A DNA stretch of 8,142 bases, taken from contig QIHJ01000212.1 of assembly GCA_003229065.1 (NCBI GenBank), forward strand, positions 1 through 8,142, written 5' to 3'. The translations under genes and the position numbers were made by a program. Positions 6,221-8,142 of the stretch are shown here, in pieces. The notes beneath the pieces are model-generated. The model saw only the letters and a list, made by a program, of their open reading frames with translations. It was not told the origin of the DNA and did no database searches. The stretch comes from Candidatus Dadabacteria bacterium. GTDB lineage: Bacteria > Desulfobacterota_D > UBA1144 > Nemesobacterales > UBA2774. Within the stretch, counting starts at the first letter, position 1. Each line of letters opens with the position of its first letter.

Positions 6221-7309
6221 ATGATAAAACCCAATCCATTCATAGAAGACCTGATTCCCTATGTGCCCGGAAAGCCCGTGGAGGAGCTTGAGAGGGAGCT
6301 CGGGGTGTCGGGAGCAATTAAGATAGCCTCAAACGAAAACCCCCTGGGCCCTTCCCCGCTCGCGCTAAAGGCTATGGGAGAGTCTCTTGGGGAGACGCAC
6401 CGGTACCCAGACGGTGACGCTTTTTATCTGAAACAAAAACTCGCAGACAAGCTTGGTATAAAAGAAGAGACACTAATAATCGGAAACGGATCAAACGATG
6501 TGCTAGATATTGCGGCAAGGACCTTTATGCAGGCAGGTGACGAAGCAGTAATGGGCGAGTACGCATTTATCGTATACCCCATATCGACTCAGGCAGTCGG
6601 GGCAAAAGCCGTAATCTCACCTATGCCCGATTACACGCACGACCTAAAAGATATGCACTCGAGAATAACCGAGAAGACAAAGATCGTATTCATTGCTAAC
6701 CCGAATAACCCCACCGGCACTATGGTAAAGAGGGACGAAGTCCAGTGGTTCTTAGATAAAGTGCCGGAGGATATTTTAGTTGTGATTGACGAAGCTTACT
6801 TTGAATACGTGGATGATCCTGAGTACCCCGATACGCTTAGATATCACGATATGGGAAAATCTATCTTAACAGTGAGAACGTTCTCAAAGATATACGGACT
6901 AGCAGGTATAAGACTAGGCTACGGAATTGCGCACGAGAAGCTAGTTTCTCAGATGCACCGTGTACGCCATCCATTTAATGTAAGCTCTGTTGCTCAAACA
7001 GCGGGCATTGCCGCTTTAGATGACGTCGAGCATATTCAGAGATCAAAGGAGCTTAACCGGGAGGGGCTCGAATATCTCAGGAAAGAGCTCAGTGAATTAG
7101 GGATTAAATTCGCTCCCACGTTTACGAATTTCATACTGATCGATCTTGAAGTCGGCCCTATGCCTATCTACAACGCTCTTCTGAGGGAGGGAGTCATAGT
7201 GAGGCCCGTAGCCGGGTACGGGCTGAAAACCCATCTGAGAGTGACTATAGGGCTTAAGGACGAGAACGTGAAATTTATAGATGCACTCAAAAAGGTTTTA
7301 GAGAGATAA
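6221..7309 (+). CDS. hisC: Histidinol-phosphate / aromatic aminotransferase (class I/II, HisC family)
   Basis: This is a pyridoxal-phosphate aminotransferase of 362 residues, the usual HisC length. HisC converts imidazole acetol phosphate and glutamate to histidinol phosphate; many members also transaminate prephenate, phenylpyruvate or 4-hydroxyphenylpyruvate. Visible family marks are IKIASNENPLGPSP (33-46), RYPDGDAFYLK, IIGNGSNDVLD, NPNNPTG at 160-166, VIDEAYFEY with Asp190 (pairs with the cofactor nitrogen) and Tyr193, TFSKIYGLAGIRLGYG with the Schiff-base Lys223, and THLRVTIG with Arg340, which binds the substrate's acidic group. The ATG at 6221 is the first possible start after an in-frame TAG. 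tyrA follows 4 bases past the stop, as in the B. subtilis trp-hisC-tyrA arrangement, so a role in tyrosine/phenylalanine synthesis is likely. No other his gene is in view. Confidence 0.93.
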   Translation: MIKPNPFIEDLIPYVPGKPVEELERELGVSGAIKIASNENPLGPSPLALKAMGESLGETHRYPDGDAFYLKQKLADKLGIKEETLIIGNGSNDVLDIAARTFMQAGDEAVMGEYAFIVYPISTQAVGAKAVISPMPDYTHDLKDMHSRITEKTKIVFIANPNNPTGTMVKRDEVQWFLDKVPEDILVVIDEAYFEYVDDPEYPDTLRYHDMGKSILTVRTFSKIYGLAGIRLGYGIAHEKLVSQMHRVRHPFNVSSVAQTAGIAALDDVEHIQRSKELNREGLEYLRKELSELGIKFAPTFTNFILIDLEVGPMPIYNALLREGVIVRPVAGYGLKTHLRVTIGLKDENVKFIDALKKVLER

Positions 7310-7313
7310 TGCA

Positions 7314-8142
7314 ATGTCACTAAAGAAAATCACGATAATTGGTTTGGGGCTTATAGGAGGCTCGCTTGCACGGGCGCTCAAGGAGGCTAATTTTACGGAG
7401 ATAGTCTCGGGAGTCGATACGGATAGAGATTCCATAGATTACGCAGTCTCTATGGGTATTATCGACGAGGGCTCTATTGAAATTGAAGAATGCACCAGGG
7501 ATGCGGATATAATCGTAATCGCAACTCACGTTGGAGCGATAAAAGACGCCGCGATATCGGCTGCCGCAAGCGCACCGAACGGAGCCGTAATCACCGATAC
7601 CGGAAGCGTTAAGGGAAAGCTCTTACGTGATATAGAGGGAATACTGCCTGATAATATCAGTTTCGTCGGCGCTCATCCTATAGCGGGCACGGAGAATTCG
7701 GGTATAAGGTCATCGGACACAGGTCTCTTTAAAGGGAGAAGGTGCATACTTACCCCGACTGAGAGAACGGATAGAGAAGCTCTGGGAAAGGTAGCTAGAA
7801 TGTGGGAGGCCGCAGGCGCAGAGGTACTTGAAATGGACGCGGATACGCACGACCGTATCTTCGGAGCCGTAAGCCACCTGCCTCATGCCATCGCTTACTC
7901 TTTGATTAACTCTGTCCTATCGGCAGAGAACCATGAGGAGCTTTTGGAATTCGCGGGCGGAGGATTAAAGGACTATACGCGGATCGCGGCAAGCTCCCCG
8001 GAGATGTGGACTGATATACTCCTCTCAAACAGCGCTCACACACTAGAAGCTATATCCAGGTTTCAGGAGGCTCTAGAGAAGATTAAGTCGGCTATTGAGA
8101 AAAATGACGAGGCTTCTTTGGCAGATGAGCTCTCTAAGGCAA
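7314..8142 (+). CDS. tyrA: Prephenate dehydrogenase TyrA, 3' end outside window
   Basis: TyrA oxidatively decarboxylates prephenate to 4-hydroxyphenylpyruvate with NAD(P)+, the committed step to tyrosine; a neighbouring aminotransferase completes the route. The frame is open from an ATG at 7314 to the right edge (276 complete codons; family length about 280-300, so only the end is missing). It opens with the Rossmann nucleotide loop IIGLGLIGGSLA (about 8-19), followed by TDTGSVKG, then GAHPIAGTENSG with catalytic-type His121, VSHLPHAIA (186-194) with His188 and His191, and KDYTRIAASSPEMW with substrate-binding Arg223. There is no fused chorismate mutase at the N terminus, and no ACT domain can be judged from this fragment. 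An earlier ATG at 7309-7311 overlaps the hisC stop but is in another frame. AGAGAG at 7300-7305 is a plausible ribosome site. It is co-transcribed with hisC, with a 4-base gap. Confidence 0.95.
   Translation, partial: MSLKKITIIGLGLIGGSLARALKEANFTEIVSGVDTDRDSIDYAVSMGIIDEGSIEIEECTRDADIIVIATHVGAIKDAAISAAASAPNGAVITDTGSVKGKLLRDIEGILPDNISFVGAHPIAGTENSGIRSSDTGLFKGRRCILTPTERTDREALGKVARMWEAAGAEVLEMDADTHDRIFGAVSHLPHAIAYSLINSVLSAENHEELLEFAGGGLKDYTRIAASSPEMWTDILLSNSAHTLEAISRFQEALEKIKSAIEKNDEASLADELSKA

Overview
The window reads as a chromosomal housekeeping segment of a Gram-negative bacterium with balanced base composition. GroEL, MutS, YraN, HisC and TyrA are all plainly bacterial. HspQ is mainly known from Proteobacteria. 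The GroEL and MutS sequences look to me like a lineage near the old Deltaproteobacteria or a related candidate phylum, but I cannot fix the phylum by eye. I see no phage, insertion sequence, CRISPR array, tRNA or rRNA.

Layout. From 1 to 5689 every gene lies on the minus strand: groEL (its 3' end runs off the left edge at residue 404), groES, a YraN-family predicted nuclease, a 257-base stretch with no convincing gene, a secreted protein of unknown function, and mutS. From 5821 onward all genes lie on the plus strand: hspQ, hisC and tyrA (the last cut by the right edge). The 131-base gap between mutS and hspQ holds divergent promoters.

How the genes work together. groES and groEL form the usual two-gene chaperonin operon, 23 bases apart with strong ribosome binding sites. 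hisC and tyrA are 4 bases apart and look co-transcribed. The pairing suggests that the aminotransferase serves tyrosine (and phenylalanine) synthesis as well as, or instead of, histidine synthesis. hspQ is a small stress and proteolysis factor beside mutS with no obvious functional tie to it.

Main point of interest. The 3' end of mutS carries a perfect 14-bp tandem duplication (3168-3195). It shifts the frame and replaces the conserved last 35 residues with a 12-residue foreign tail. Deleting one copy restores a textbook MutS C terminus that is still intact down to a stop at 3060. This is either a fresh, reversible mutation of a mismatch-repair gene or an assembly error. Second-tier points are a near-consensus mutS promoter that leaves almost no leader, and the uncharacterised secreted protein. 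I found no clearly novel multi-gene system.
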